37,510 nucleotides of DNA, taken from assembly GCA_019309045.1 (NCBI GenBank), contig JAFDGZ010000036.1, positions 1-37,510 of the forward strand, read 5' to 3'. The position numbers were made by a program, and so were the translations under genes. The first letter of the stretch is position 1. Each line of letters opens with the position of its first letter. The DNA is from Deltaproteobacteria bacterium. Its GTDB lineage: Bacteria; Desulfobacterota; Syntrophobacteria; BM002. Below, in pieces: positions 1 through 7,885 of the stretch. The notes beneath the pieces are model-generated. The model saw only the letters and a program-made list of their open reading frames with translations. It searched no databases and had not been told where the DNA came from.

Positions 1-42
1 CTTCTTCTTCTTCACTACCTCTTTCTTTGCCTCTTCCGCCAT
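1..42 (-). CDS. 5' end of a gene with a Lys/Glu-rich N-terminus (partial)
   Basis: Reading leftwards from the ATG at 42-40, the frame gives MAEEAKKEVVKKKK and runs off the window edge. A good Shine-Dalgarno (AAAGGAGAG) lies about 6 bases upstream of the ATG, which makes this a believable gene start. The charged, Lys-rich start fits many small basic or ribosome-associated proteins, but 14 residues are too few to name a family. It runs in the same direction as the kinase at 326-1495 and is separated from it by 283 bases holding only an inverted repeat (228-248). Confidence 0.55.
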   Translation of the reverse strand, partial: MAEEAKKEVVKKKK

Positions 43-227
43 AGGTGCTCTCCTTTATAAAGAGTTCTTCCTGCCTGACAGCAGGAGTGCCATTGTTTGC
101 TGACAAAGTCCAGTTCGCCCACGATGAATAATCTGAGCCGCAGGAAGTATGCCAATCAATTCAGAACCAAAAAAATAGATAATTTCAGTAAGTTAAGAAA
201 AGAGAAGCGTAATGCAGCCAGGACCTT

Positions 228-248
228 GCTATTCCAATCTGGAATAGC
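228..248. repeat. Perfect 9-base inverted repeat with 3-base loop
   Basis: GCTATTCCA (228-236) and TGGAATAGC (240-248) are perfect reverse complements around ATC. It lies in the gap between the kinase stop (326) and the start of the leftmost gene (42). It could act as a transcript 3' end or processing hairpin for the kinase operon, but no T-run follows on either strand, so it is not a classical intrinsic terminator. I see nothing else in 43-325. Confidence 0.5.
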
Positions 249-325
249 ACTATTCCCTTTTGGAGCAGTGCAGGAGGTCTGTAGAGATTGCCGGGCAGCA
301 AAGCAATGGCTGCTTGGCAGGTTTT

Positions 326-1495
326 TCAGCTGGCTTGTTCTCGGGAGCTGGACTGGGTTGCTGCTGGCAATTGGGCATTCGAAGGGGTAGCCGTTTTGAT
401 TGGCCAGGAAATGGTAAAGGTAGCCCCCTGGCCGGGAATACTTCTGGCATTAATTGTGCCGCCGTGCTCTTCCATAATCCTCAGGGCGATGGCAAGACCG
501 AGGCCGCTGCCGGCCCGTTTTCGGGTGAAGAATGGCTGAAACACCTTTTCCAGGTCCTGCGGGTTGATGCCGGGACCAGTGTCGGATATCTGTATCCACT
601 GGCGCTCCTGGGCCTGGAAGCTGCGGATCTGCAATTCCCCCTGGCCCGCCAGAGCCTGCAGACTGTTGACAGCAACGTTAAGGATTGCCTCCTTCAACAT
701 GGAGGGATCGAAAGCGACTTTCTCCTGTTCAGGTGCTGCTTCGTGTCTGATGCTGACCTCTCCCCTGAGCTCCGGGTCTTTGTCCAGCAAAGAAACAGCG
801 TCCTCGATCAAGTCGGGCACACTGCCAAGACTCAGCTTTGGCTCCCTGGGGCTGGCATAGTTGAGAAACTGCGAGAGCTTTTCTTTCAGCCGCAGGGTTT
901 CTTGGCGAAGCAGCGTCAATATGTGCCGCCGTTCAGGATTCTGCTCTTCACTTTTTTCCAGAAGCTTGATGCCGGTGAGCAGGGCACCCAGTGGCGTCCT
1001 GATCTCATGAGCCAGGCCTGCGGCTATCTGCCCCAGCAGGGCCATGTGTTCCTGCCGCCTGAGAGCCTCGGCCTGCTCTGTTATTCTTTTTTCCAGCGCT
1101 TCAGAGTAATCCAGCAGTCTGGCTTCCATTCTTTTCTGTTCAGTCACATCACGGAGAATGTGGAGCCTGGAAGTTGTGCCGTCCGGGTTGGGTAGAGGCG
1201 ATACCAGCATGTCATAGGTGCGGCCCGTGAGCAGCGAACTCCATTCCAGCCTCTGGGGAGGACCAAAAGCACTCATGCCCTCGTAACAATGCAAACAGTT
1301 CGTGGGAGACAGTCCAAAAAACTCATGGCACGGCTTGCCCATTCCATCGCCGAATTCGTACCTGAGGTCGCGGTTCATGTACTCGATAATAAAGTTCCGG
1401 TCGGCAATGAACACGCCGTCCATGAGATTCTCGAAAATAGTGCGCAGCCGATCGCGCTCGAGTTCCAGCTGTTTCAGGGAAGTGTTATCTGTCAT
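326..1495 (-). CDS. PAS-domain sensor histidine kinase
   Basis: A 389-residue kinase with no membrane segment visible, so probably cytoplasmic. Residues 15-120 form a PAS domain that contains cysteines at 56, 67 and 70, which could bind metal or sense redox state; that is inference. HisKA follows, with the phosphoacceptor His163 in GLAHEIRTPLG. HATPase_c has an N box (Asn273, Asn277), DTGPGI at 305-310 and GSGLGLAI at 329-336. The Ser/Gln-rich tail after residue 370 looks disordered. The ATG at 1495 has GGGAG upstream. It lies 81 bases downstream of the NtrC-like regulator gene on the same strand, so the two almost certainly form one two-component operon, regulator first. The signal sensed is unknown. 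Confidence 0.93.
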   Translation of the reverse strand: MTDNTSLKQLELERDRLRTIFENLMDGVFIADRNFIIEYMNRDLRYEFGDGMGKPCHEFFGLSPTNCLHCYEGMSAFGPPQRLEWSSLLTGRTYDMLVSPLPNPDGTTSRLHILRDVTEQKRMEARLLDYSEALEKRITEQAEALRRQEHMALLGQIAAGLAHEIRTPLGALLTGIKLLEKSEEQNPERRHILTLLRQETLRLKEKLSQFLNYASPREPKLSLGSVPDLIEDAVSLLDKDPELRGEVSIRHEAAPEQEKVAFDPSMLKEAILNVAVNSLQALAGQGELQIRSFQAQERQWIQISDTGPGINPQDLEKVFQPFFTRKRAGSGLGLAIALRIMEEHGGTINARSIPGQGATFTISWPIKTATPSNAQLPAATQSSSREQAS

Positions 1496-1576
1496 GGCAA
1501 AGCTCCCTGCACTGGGGAGAAATCATCCCATATGTCGGGCCATCTGTGACTCACCAGGCGCCCGCTCCATCTCTTA

Positions 1577-2959
1577 CTACTGCCGCCCGCCTGCCGATTG
1601 TGGTCTGGCAATGCGGTATCTTTTCATCTTGCGCCACAGGGTATTGTAGCCGATGCCGAGAGTGCGGGCCGCCTGCCTCTGATTCCACTCACAGAGCTCC
1701 AGGACCCGCTTGATGTGCCGTTTTTCAACATCTTTCAGGGTCAAATCGGCGCCGCGTTCTTCTTCACCTGGGGCAGGAGTAGTGCTGTGTGCCGTCTCCA
1801 GGGGGAGATCGTCTGCCCTTATTTCCCTGTCCTGCAAAAAGATCAGGGTCCGTTCAATGGTGTTTTCCAGTTCCCGGACGTTTCCAGGCCAGGAATAGGC
1901 CTGCATCTTGCCTAGAGCCTGACGTGACAGATGAGGCCGATTTCGCCCCATGCGATCGGCATAGCGACTGATGAAGTGCTCTGCCAGGGGGCGAATGTCG
2001 ACCGGTCTGTGCCGCAGGGGAGGCAGGTAGATGGGAACTACTTTCAGACGATAATAGAGATCCTGCCGGAAACGGCCCTGCTCCACCAGCTTCTCGAGGT
2101 CCTTGTTGCTGGCGGCAATAATGCGGACGTCCACCCTGTACTCCGTGGTGCCGCCCACCGGCCGCACGCAGCTGTCCTGGAGAACTCTGAGCAGCTTCAC
2201 CTGAAAAGTCGGACTCGTTTCCCCGATTTCATCCAGGAATAGAGTTCCGCCGTCTGCCGCCTGAAACAGTCCCTTTTTATCGGCAACAGCACCGGTAAAG
2301 GAGCCTTTCACATGGCCGAAGAGTTCGCTTTCCAACAGGTTTTCCGTAAGAGCGCCGCAGTTGACCGCTATAAAAGGCCCGGAAGCCCTGCCGCTATTAT
2401 GGTGAATATACTTGGCAATGAGTTCCTTGCCGGTGCCGCTTTCACCCTCCAGCAATACAGTGGCATCGTTGCCGGCGACTCGCCGACTACTGGTCATGAC
2501 CCGGCGCATCTCCTCACTTTCTGCCACAATGTGAGAAAGCCCGGCTTCACGGAGCACCTCTCGCTGGAGAACAGCCACCTGCCGCCGCAGTCGGCGTCGC
2601 TCGAGGGCCTTTTTCAAAGTCAAGACCAGGTCCTCCGGATCCACCGGTTTGGTGAGATAGTCGTAGGCCCCCACCTTCATTGCCTGCACTGCCGTGTCCA
2701 CAGAGCCGAAGCCCGTTATAAGGATTACCTCGGTTTCCGGGGTGCGCTTCTTCACAGAACGGAGAATTTGCAAGCCGTCTACCTTGCCCAGACGAAGATC
2801 GGTGACCACCACCTGGTAGTTCCTGGTGCGCACCAGATGCATTGCCTCAGTACCGCTGGGAACTGCGGTCACCTCAAAGCCTTGCCTTTGCAGGTACATC
2901 TGCTGAGTGAACCGCAGAGAATCGTCGTCTTCCACGAGCAAGATGCTGGTCCGTGCCAC
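1577..2959 (-). CDS. NtrC-family sigma54-dependent response regulator
   Basis: A 460-residue regulator if started at the GTG at 2959-2957, which has AAGGAG upstream. An in-frame ATG at 3007 would add 16 residues unlike a receiver N-terminus. The receiver covers residues 1-120, with the acidic pair near residue 11, phosphoacceptor Asp54 (VVTDLRLG) and the conserved Lys in YLTKPVD. The central AAA+ domain has Walker A GESGTGKE, Walker B TLFLDEIGE and a sigma54 contact loop reading GSFTGA instead of GAFTGA. The C-terminal Fis-type helix-turn-helix includes NQRQAARTLGIGYNTLWRKM. It should activate sigma54 promoters when phosphorylated by the kinase encoded just downstream. Target genes cannot be told from the window, and I found no convincing -24/-12 site here. 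Confidence 0.95.
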   Translation of the reverse strand: MARTSILLVEDDDSLRFTQQMYLQRQGFEVTAVPSGTEAMHLVRTRNYQVVVTDLRLGKVDGLQILRSVKKRTPETEVILITGFGSVDTAVQAMKVGAYDYLTKPVDPEDLVLTLKKALERRRLRRQVAVLQREVLREAGLSHIVAESEEMRRVMTSSRRVAGNDATVLLEGESGTGKELIAKYIHHNSGRASGPFIAVNCGALTENLLESELFGHVKGSFTGAVADKKGLFQAADGGTLFLDEIGETSPTFQVKLLRVLQDSCVRPVGGTTEYRVDVRIIAASNKDLEKLVEQGRFRQDLYYRLKVVPIYLPPLRHRPVDIRPLAEHFISRYADRMGRNRPHLSRQALGKMQAYSWPGNVRELENTIERTLIFLQDREIRADDLPLETAHSTTPAPGEEERGADLTLKDVEKRHIKRVLELCEWNQRQAARTLGIGYNTLWRKMKRYRIARPQSAGGRQ

Positions 2960-3111
2960 AGAGGTTTCTCCTTGCTGTTTTTTTTCTGAACACAGATCAT
3001 AACACAAAATAACTGTGCTTGGCTGCAGCGGCGCATACTTATTATTGAAGGTCTACAGAATGACCGAGGCATTATCTTGCTAGAAATACTTGATAAATTA
3101 TCATTATCAGC

Positions 3112-3139
3112 TTGACAGCCAGCCTGGGACTGCTGTACT
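3112..3139 (+). promoter_or_regulatory. Possible sigma70 promoter for the beta-helix gene
   Basis: TTGACA at 3112-3117 is a perfect -35 box. TGTACT at 3134-3139 matches four of six -10 positions with a 16-base spacer. It would give a leader of about 95 bases before the ATG at 3242. The -10 is weak, so this is only a candidate. Confidence 0.35.
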
Positions 3140-3241
3140 TAGTTGTTAACATATTACAAAATTTACAAAAGGTGTCATCCAGATGCCATTTTTACTGAAC
3201 ATGGCTGGAGTTCCACTCAACCAAACAACAGGAGTAAGCAC

Positions 3242-4555
3242 ATGAGAGGCACATCTTCAAGCCGTATCCCAGCCAGATATCAGTTTGCCGCTGTTCTTGC
3301 CCTCGTCCCTGTCTTCATGCTGGCTGGTGCCTCATGGGGTGCTAATTTTTATGCCAGTGATGCTACGGAGCTCCAGAATCACCTGAGTGCTGCCGCCCTG
3401 AACGGCGAAGATGATACCATTATGGTAGCTAGAGGGATCTATAAGGGGAATTTTGAATATGTCTCCAGCGAGGGGCGCAGTATTACCTTGCAGGGTGGCT
3501 ACGATGCAACATTTTGCAGCCGGCAGGTTGATCCTGCAAAAACGGTCCTCGACGGTCAGAGCGCCGGCCGGGTCCTGCATCTCTACAACTCAGCCGGCGG
3601 CAGCATCACCGTTGACGGCTTTACCATCCGCAACGGCAGCGGCACCTTGGGTGCGGGTATCTACGCCCGTTCGGACATGGCAGTCGGAGACACGGGAGAC
3701 ATTACCCTCAGCAATAATATTATTACCGGCAATGATACCGGCACAGGCGGCAGCCTGAATGGAGGCGGCGTGAATATTTACTCTCACGTCAATGAGGGAA
3801 CATCGGCAAACATTCTTGTCAGTGACAATATTATTACCGGAAATACAGCCAATTATCTTGGTGGTGGGCTTTACGCCTTGACCATGTCTCTCGAGGGAAA
3901 TTCGGGCACTGTCACCTTCAGTAATAATATCATTGCCGGCAATACGGCCGCCGAATACGATGGCGGCGGCGTAGACGTCCATTCAGCTGTGGATACCAAC
4001 TCCTATACGTGCGGCAAGATTTCCTTTTACAATAATACCATTGCAGGGAATTCAGCCGGCCGGTATGCAGGAGGAGTCGGCATAGATACAAGCAACGGTG
4101 ATGCCAGCCTTTACAATAACATTGTTTGGGGCAACGCCGCCGCTTCAGGTCACGGCCGTGATCTGCATACTTTCTCCCAGGGGTGTACAGCAAAATTTTA
4201 CGCCTACTATAATGATTTCTCCGACGCCTATGGCTGCCCCTGGACCGGTGAGGAGTACAATATAAGCACAGATCCCCTTTTCGTGGCTCCTTCTCACGGC
4301 AATTACCACCTCCGCGGCAATTCACCCTGCAGAAATGCAGGCATATTCAGGAAGAAAGTTTACCTCAGCTCCATGGGCATGTGGCTTTACTATTACCATT
4401 TCATTCCAGACACAGACTTCGAAGGAGACAGCAGGGACAGCGAGGCCTGGATCGAAGAAACATCTGATCATTACTATAAATACTGCGACATCGGCGCGGA
4501 CGAATTCACTCCTTCTGCTACGCCAGCCATACCATTGCTGCTGTTGAACGACTAG
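3242..4555 (+). CDS. Exported right-handed beta-helix protein with choice-of-anchor Q C-terminus
   Basis: A 437-residue secreted protein. The ATG at 3242 follows AGGAG by 7 bases and begins a clear signal peptide (a basic stretch, then AAVLALVPVFMLAGASWG). The body is a parallel beta-helix, seen from repeated rungs of the type SNNIITGN, DNIITGNT, NNIIAGNT, YNNTIAGN and YNNIVWGN between residues about 150 and 290. The C-terminal part has the pattern typical of choice-of-anchor Q proteins: a D-rich segment (PDTDFEGDSRD) followed by DIGADEF. The last residues (IPLLLLND) are a short hydrophobic tail. Related proteins are surface or periplasmic and often bind or cleave polysaccharide, but no catalytic residues can be assigned. 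It is convergent with the DUF3786 gene. Confidence 0.85.
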   Translation: MRGTSSSRIPARYQFAAVLALVPVFMLAGASWGANFYASDATELQNHLSAAALNGEDDTIMVARGIYKGNFEYVSSEGRSITLQGGYDATFCSRQVDPAKTVLDGQSAGRVLHLYNSAGGSITVDGFTIRNGSGTLGAGIYARSDMAVGDTGDITLSNNIITGNDTGTGGSLNGGGVNIYSHVNEGTSANILVSDNIITGNTANYLGGGLYALTMSLEGNSGTVTFSNNIIAGNTAAEYDGGGVDVHSAVDTNSYTCGKISFYNNTIAGNSAGRYAGGVGIDTSNGDASLYNNIVWGNAAASGHGRDLHTFSQGCTAKFYAYYNDFSDAYGCPWTGEEYNISTDPLFVAPSHGNYHLRGNSPCRNAGIFRKKVYLSSMGMWLYYYHFIPDTDFEGDSRDSEAWIEETSDHYYKYCDIGADEFTPSATPAIPLLLLND

Positions 4556-4589
4556 GACGGGCATTACGTATGGGCCTTTGCTATTGATA

Positions 4590-5192
4590 CTATTTCAGGA
4601 GAGCGAAGATTCTGACCGCGGTGTATTCTGCCACGTCCGCCAGGGCGTCGACTGGCAAATGGCTGCAGGCGTCGGCAGCAAAGAGGCAGGTGACTGCAGC
4701 AGGAAACTCGTCATCCGGAAGATAGAATATGTAATAGAGCGGTATGCGGGGCAGGGGATAAAGGGTGAAAGAGAAATCGCCGGACGGGGCGTCCGGGTTC
4801 AGGCGACCAGAAAAACGCTTTGCCAGTTGTTCTTTGTGCTGCTCTATGGCAATCACGTGAGGGACAAGAATCTGCTGAGCTCTCGCCTCGAAGGCTCCCT
4901 GGTAGGGAGCGCTTCCGGGGAGCTCCTTGAATGACTGCAGGGGATGGAGTTGGGGCAATTTCTGCTCCACATGACGGGCGTAGAGTGCAATGAGGATGCC
5001 CTCCGGCCCCAGCAATTCTTCGCCATCGAGAAGAATTTTATCCGGACAGAGCAGGCAGGTGCTGGCAAAGGCCGAAAATTTCAGGCAGCCTTCGCGGCGT
5101 ATTGCCGGCAGGGCTTTTTCGAGCTGACGCTCACCGCGTCTCCAGGCATGCTCCAGGTGCTCCTTCAGAATTTGCAGGTATTGTTTGCTCAT
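4590..5192 (-). CDS. DUF3786 domain-containing protein
   Basis: A 200-residue protein matching the DUF3786 family along its length. The diagnostic stretches are FKELPGSAPYQGAF near residues 89-102, and the later run containing FTLYPLPRIPLYYIFY, then LPDDEFPA and a LFAADACSHLPVDAL segment. Two cysteines (CLLC, residues 46-49) sit where family members often carry metal-ligand-like cysteines. The family is common in anaerobic deltaproteobacteria and archaea, and its biochemical role is not established. The ATG at 5192 is preceded by GGAGG. A possible promoter lies about 70 to 100 bases upstream. The preceding permease gene is on the same strand but 204 bases away, so they are probably separate units. 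Confidence 0.85.
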   Translation of the reverse strand: MSKQYLQILKEHLEHAWRRGERQLEKALPAIRREGCLKFSAFASTCLLCPDKILLDGEELLGPEGILIALYARHVEQKLPQLHPLQSFKELPGSAPYQGAFEARAQQILVPHVIAIEQHKEQLAKRFSGRLNPDAPSGDFSFTLYPLPRIPLYYIFYLPDDEFPAAVTCLFAADACSHLPVDALADVAEYTAVRIFALLK

Positions 5193-5263
5193 TCACTGGC
5201 CTCCTTCTGCATGGCGGCAAAGGCGCTGCCAGGGTTCCTTCCAGCTTTGGGCTCAATTCTGGT

Positions 5264-5293
5264 ATAATACATTCTCCGGGGCCGCTCCGACAA
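5264..5293 (-). promoter_or_regulatory. Possible promoter upstream of the DUF3786 gene
   Basis: On the minus strand, TTGTCG (5293-5288) and TATTAT (5269-5264) are separated by 18 bases, with TG just before the -10 box. The placement is right for the gene starting at 5192. On the plus strand the same bases read TATAAT but no plus-strand gene follows. Candidate only. Confidence 0.35.
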
Positions 5294-5396
5294 TACCCTT
5301 ATAAGCACCGGCTTCAAGTTCAAAAGAGCTGGCGTCACTTATCATGATTTAGCGGCCGCATTACTGTCGAAACAGTTCATCACGTTCCGCTTCGCC

Positions 5397-5894
5397 TCAT
5401 TGCAACCAGCGAAAGACGAATTTCGACATATAGCCAATAATTACCGGGAAGACCAGGCTGCAGATCAACCTGGTGGCGGTGAGGTGCAGCCCCAGGATAG
5501 GGATTTCAAAGACAATGACCCGGTTTATGCTGAGCAGGGCCCAGGCAGACAGGTAGGCGATCAGCGGCCCGATGCTCACTCCTGCTTTGAACATGGCGGC
5601 CACGATGGGGAACTGGACCAGAGGACCCCCGGGGGTTAGCAGTCCCAGGAAGGTGCCGACAAAGAGTCCCTTGAGGCCGCTTTCTGCGCCCACCCAGCGG
5701 ACGAGCACCTCTTTCGGCAGGAGCACCTCCATGAGTCCCGCCACAAAAAAGGCGAGAATGAGAATCGGCAGGATGCGAACAAGAAGAGCGCCGCCCGAGC
5801 GCAGGGCCTGGATCGGCAGCCCAGGATCTCGCTGAAAGGCTATAGCCCCGAGAATGGCAGCGAGTACTGCCATGATAATGAATGCTCCGTTCAT
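5397..5894 (-). CDS. Half-length DUF318/ArsP-like permease
   Basis: A 165-residue integral membrane protein. The start at the ATG at 5894 is preferred because GGAG lies 8 bases upstream; an in-frame ATG at 5918 lacks this. Four or five hydrophobic segments are visible: residues 3-19, about 35-55, 75-100 with the Gly/Pro-rich GLLTPGGPLVQFP, 105-125 and 140-160. The region around LPKEVLVRWVGAESGLKGLFVGTFLG is typical of the UPF0718/DUF318 permease family, which includes the organoarsenical exporter ArsP. Full-length members are about 300 residues with two such halves, so this is a one-repeat version. Such short members often occur as pairs of genes, but no partner is adjacent here. The substrate is unknown. 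Confidence 0.8.
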   Translation of the reverse strand: MNGAFIIMAVLAAILGAIAFQRDPGLPIQALRSGGALLVRILPILILAFFVAGLMEVLLPKEVLVRWVGAESGLKGLFVGTFLGLLTPGGPLVQFPIVAAMFKAGVSIGPLIAYLSAWALLSINRVIVFEIPILGLHLTATRLICSLVFPVIIGYMSKFVFRWLQ

Positions 5895-6081
5895 CTGAAT
5901 TCTCCGCTTTTCTCTCATTGTCTACTCACAGACAGGCCGGCAAAAGGAGCCGGGTATGAACCTGGCCTGCTCTTTTTGCTTCGGGTCGCCAGGTCCCCCT
6001 GGCCAGTCTTGCTAGGTTGCTTGGCAAAAGATGCAAAAAATATTACTCTGAGGTCAACAAGCCGCAGGGAGCATAATTCAT

Positions 6082-7080
6082 TTGTACTGCATCCCTAACC
6101 GCAGAAAACTGGAGCCATTGCTGCTTCTTTCTTTTATCACAACTCTACTCTGCCTGGGAGCCGGGACTGGGATGGCCAGCACACTCATCCATGTTGAGGA
6201 GACTGCAGAGCAGCTGCGGCAGCATCTCCACACCCTGACCGTGGCCATTGGCGAGCGCAGCGTGCGGCTTCCGGAAAACCTCGCCAGGACCAGAGACTAC
6301 ATCATCTCATTTTATCAGGACCTGGGGCTCCCTGTGGAAACAGAGCAATACCAGTACCGCGACCTCGAGGTGGCCAATGTGATCTGCCGCCTGCAGCTGG
6401 GCGACAGGCCGGCGGCCCACTATATCGTCGGCGCTCACTATGACTCGGTCTGGGGCACCGTGGGCGCTGACGACAATGCCAGCGCCATTGCCGTGCAGCT
6501 CGAGACCGCCAGGGAACTGCTCCGCTTGAGCAGCAGCGCCAGGCTCAGTCTGCAGGTGACCTTTGTCTCTTTTGCCCTGGAGGAGCCGCCGGCATATGGC
6601 ACCAGGTATATGGGTAGTAGAGTGTATGCGAAAGCAGCCAGAAAGAGAAGAGAGCAGATCGACGGCATGCTCTGCCTCGAAATGGTGGGCTACACCTGCC
6701 AGGAACCGGGGTGTCAGAGCTATCCCTTTCCTCTCATGTTCATGAACTATCCTGACCAGGGCAACTTTGTGGGGCTGGTGGGCAATTTGACCTCCAGAGG
6801 ACTCACCAGGTCTCTTTGGCGGGCTTTCAAAAAAAACAATGAGCTGCCGGTAATCAGCCTCACCGTGCCGCTCGGGGGGTGGGTGATGCCCTCGGTGCGG
6901 CTGAGCGACCATGCCTCATTCTGGGACCAGGGGTATCCAGCAGTAATGATTACTGATTCGGCCTTCTACCGCAATCCACACTACCACCAGCCCTCAGACA
7001 CCATGGAAAAGCTTGACCTGCGCTTCATGGCTGAACTGGTCAAGAGTCTATTGATTTTTTTCAGGGAAGTCGGCTCCTGA
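6082..7080 (+). CDS. Exported M28-family zinc aminopeptidase
   Basis: A 332-residue metallopeptidase. The start is taken as the TTG at 6082, which follows AGGGAG by 10 bases and gives a signal peptide (basic NRRK, then a Leu-rich core ending near GMAS, residues 12-33). The M28 zinc centre is complete: His119 in GAHYDS, the bridging Asp130 in GADDNAS, catalytic Glu167/Glu168 in FALEEPP, Glu200 in CLEMVGY and a His in NPHYHQPSDT near 300-302. SDHASFW near 275 is also typical. It should remove N-terminal amino acids from peptides in the periplasm or outside the cell. It stands alone, diverging from the permease gene. Confidence 0.92.
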   Translation: MYCIPNRRKLEPLLLLSFITTLLCLGAGTGMASTLIHVEETAEQLRQHLHTLTVAIGERSVRLPENLARTRDYIISFYQDLGLPVETEQYQYRDLEVANVICRLQLGDRPAAHYIVGAHYDSVWGTVGADDNASAIAVQLETARELLRLSSSARLSLQVTFVSFALEEPPAYGTRYMGSRVYAKAARKRREQIDGMLCLEMVGYTCQEPGCQSYPFPLMFMNYPDQGNFVGLVGNLTSRGLTRSLWRAFKKNNELPVISLTVPLGGWVMPSVRLSDHASFWDQGYPAVMITDSAFYRNPHYHQPSDTMEKLDLRFMAELVKSLLIFFREVGS

Positions 7081-7090
7081 AATATGCAGC

Positions 7091-7273
7091 TCAAAACCTG
7101 TCACAACGAACGTCAGCGAGCTCCCTCTCCAGGGCTTCATCCACATCATCCTTGAACTTTCTCAGGGGATATACTGCACCGCATGACCTGCAGCGCCAGA
7201 AGACCCGCTGTCAGGTCTTGCCGATTGCGAGTGGTTTCTTGCATTTCAGGCACAAAGGAGTAGGTTTTTCCAT
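7091..7273 (-). CDS. Dual-CXXC small zinc-ribbon protein with in-frame TGA (probable selenoprotein)
   Basis: Started at the ATG at 7273-7271, the frame reads 20 codons, meets TGA at 7213-7211, then continues open for 39 more codons to a true TGA at 7093-7091. The 60-residue product would have Cys8-x2-Cys11, the TGA at position 21, Cys28-x2-Cys31 and a final VRCDRF. The two CxxC pairs form a zinc ribbon only if the TGA is read through. I recall a family called dual CXXC motif small (seleno)protein with Cys or selenocysteine at such an internal site, and this gene fits it. A perfect hairpin follows the TGA (separate entry). The alternative is a pseudogene with one nonsense change. There is no good Shine-Dalgarno before the ATG. 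Confidence 0.65.
7191..7213 (-). promoter_or_regulatory. Hairpin directly after the in-frame TGA (SECIS-like candidate)
   Basis: On the minus strand the TGA (7213-7211) is followed at once by CAGCG (7210-7206), a 10-base loop GGTCTTCTGG and CGCTG (7195-7191), a perfect 5-base-pair stem. Bacterial selenocysteine insertion elements lie immediately downstream of UGA and show a GGUCU-type apical loop in the E. coli formate dehydrogenase example; GGTCT is present in this loop. The stem is closer to the UGA than in E. coli, so the match is suggestive only. Confidence 0.45.
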
Positions 7274-7393
7274 AAGGGAATTGCTTTACACTGGAGCCAG
7301 CTCTTGTTGGGCATTGCCTCGTACTCTGCTCAAGCACTTGCCGCCTGTGGGGGCCTTTCTCTTGCTGGTGTCGAGCAACCTTAGATCCTCTGG

Positions 7394-7885
7394 TCAGCCA
7401 ATTGCCCGAAACAACAGCCTGCAGCAATCTGCACCTTCACATATCTGTTCTTGCAGCTCGAATTCAATCTGATCGCTGAACTCGGCGGCCCAGACCATGT
7501 ATTCGGTGGTGCATATCCGAGTACCAACGCGCCCGGAGAGGGCTTCTCTGCCCGAGTTGATCATGATCTCATGCCAAGGACAGTGTCTCAGGGTTATCAT
7601 CAGGAGATTGCCATCGTCACTGTAATCGCTGTCAAAGGCGAATCCATCGTAAGCAAGCTTGGTTGTAAGACACTTTGCCAGCGATTCCATACCGCCGCTC
7701 AAACCGGTCATGGACTTGAGCTTGCGAGCCTGAATCTTGGGCATCACTTTCCAGACTTCGTTATCAATGTCCAGGGCAGTGTCAAATCCGTATATCTCTT
7801 CAACCTTCATGAACCAGAGACCATCCACGGCCGTATAGCACCTTTTGAAGTATTCAACAACCTGTTTTTCGGTCAAATCAAGCAT
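7394..7885 (-). CDS. DUF6125 family protein
   Basis: A 163-residue protein starting MLDLTEKQVVEYF at the ATG at 7885, with GGAGGTG placed 5 bases upstream. I recognise the DUF6125 pattern: the AVDGLWFMKVEEIYGFDTAL opening, then EVWKVMPKIQARKLKSM near residues 40-56, a central RHCPWHEIM segment and a C-terminal Cys-rich end (CEGADCC). The conserved HCPWH and the paired cysteines suggest a metal or cofactor site, and the fold recalls L-2-amino-thiazoline-4-carboxylic acid hydrolase-like proteins, but no function is proven. It overlaps the GNAT gene upstream by 8 bases, so the two are translationally coupled. Confidence 0.8.
   Translation of the reverse strand: MLDLTEKQVVEYFKRCYTAVDGLWFMKVEEIYGFDTALDIDNEVWKVMPKIQARKLKSMTGLSGGMESLAKCLTTKLAYDGFAFDSDYSDDGNLLMITLRHCPWHEIMINSGREALSGRVGTRICTTEYMVWAAEFSDQIEFELQEQICEGADCCRLLFRAIG

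Noticed and set aside
260-1195. 311-codon plus-strand frame opposite the histidine kinase
   Set aside because: It is the antisense shadow of a clear kinase gene; the composition is Leu/Gln-rich without any domain, as expected for a complementary frame in GC-rich DNA.
1310-1340. TGGCACGGCTTGC considered as a sigma54 promoter
   Set aside because: Spacing between GG and GC does not fit the -24/-12 requirement and it lies inside the kinase gene.
2312-2989. 225-codon plus-strand frame opposite the NtrC-type regulator
   Set aside because: Antisense shadow of the receiver and AAA+ domains; no domain or Shine-Dalgarno.
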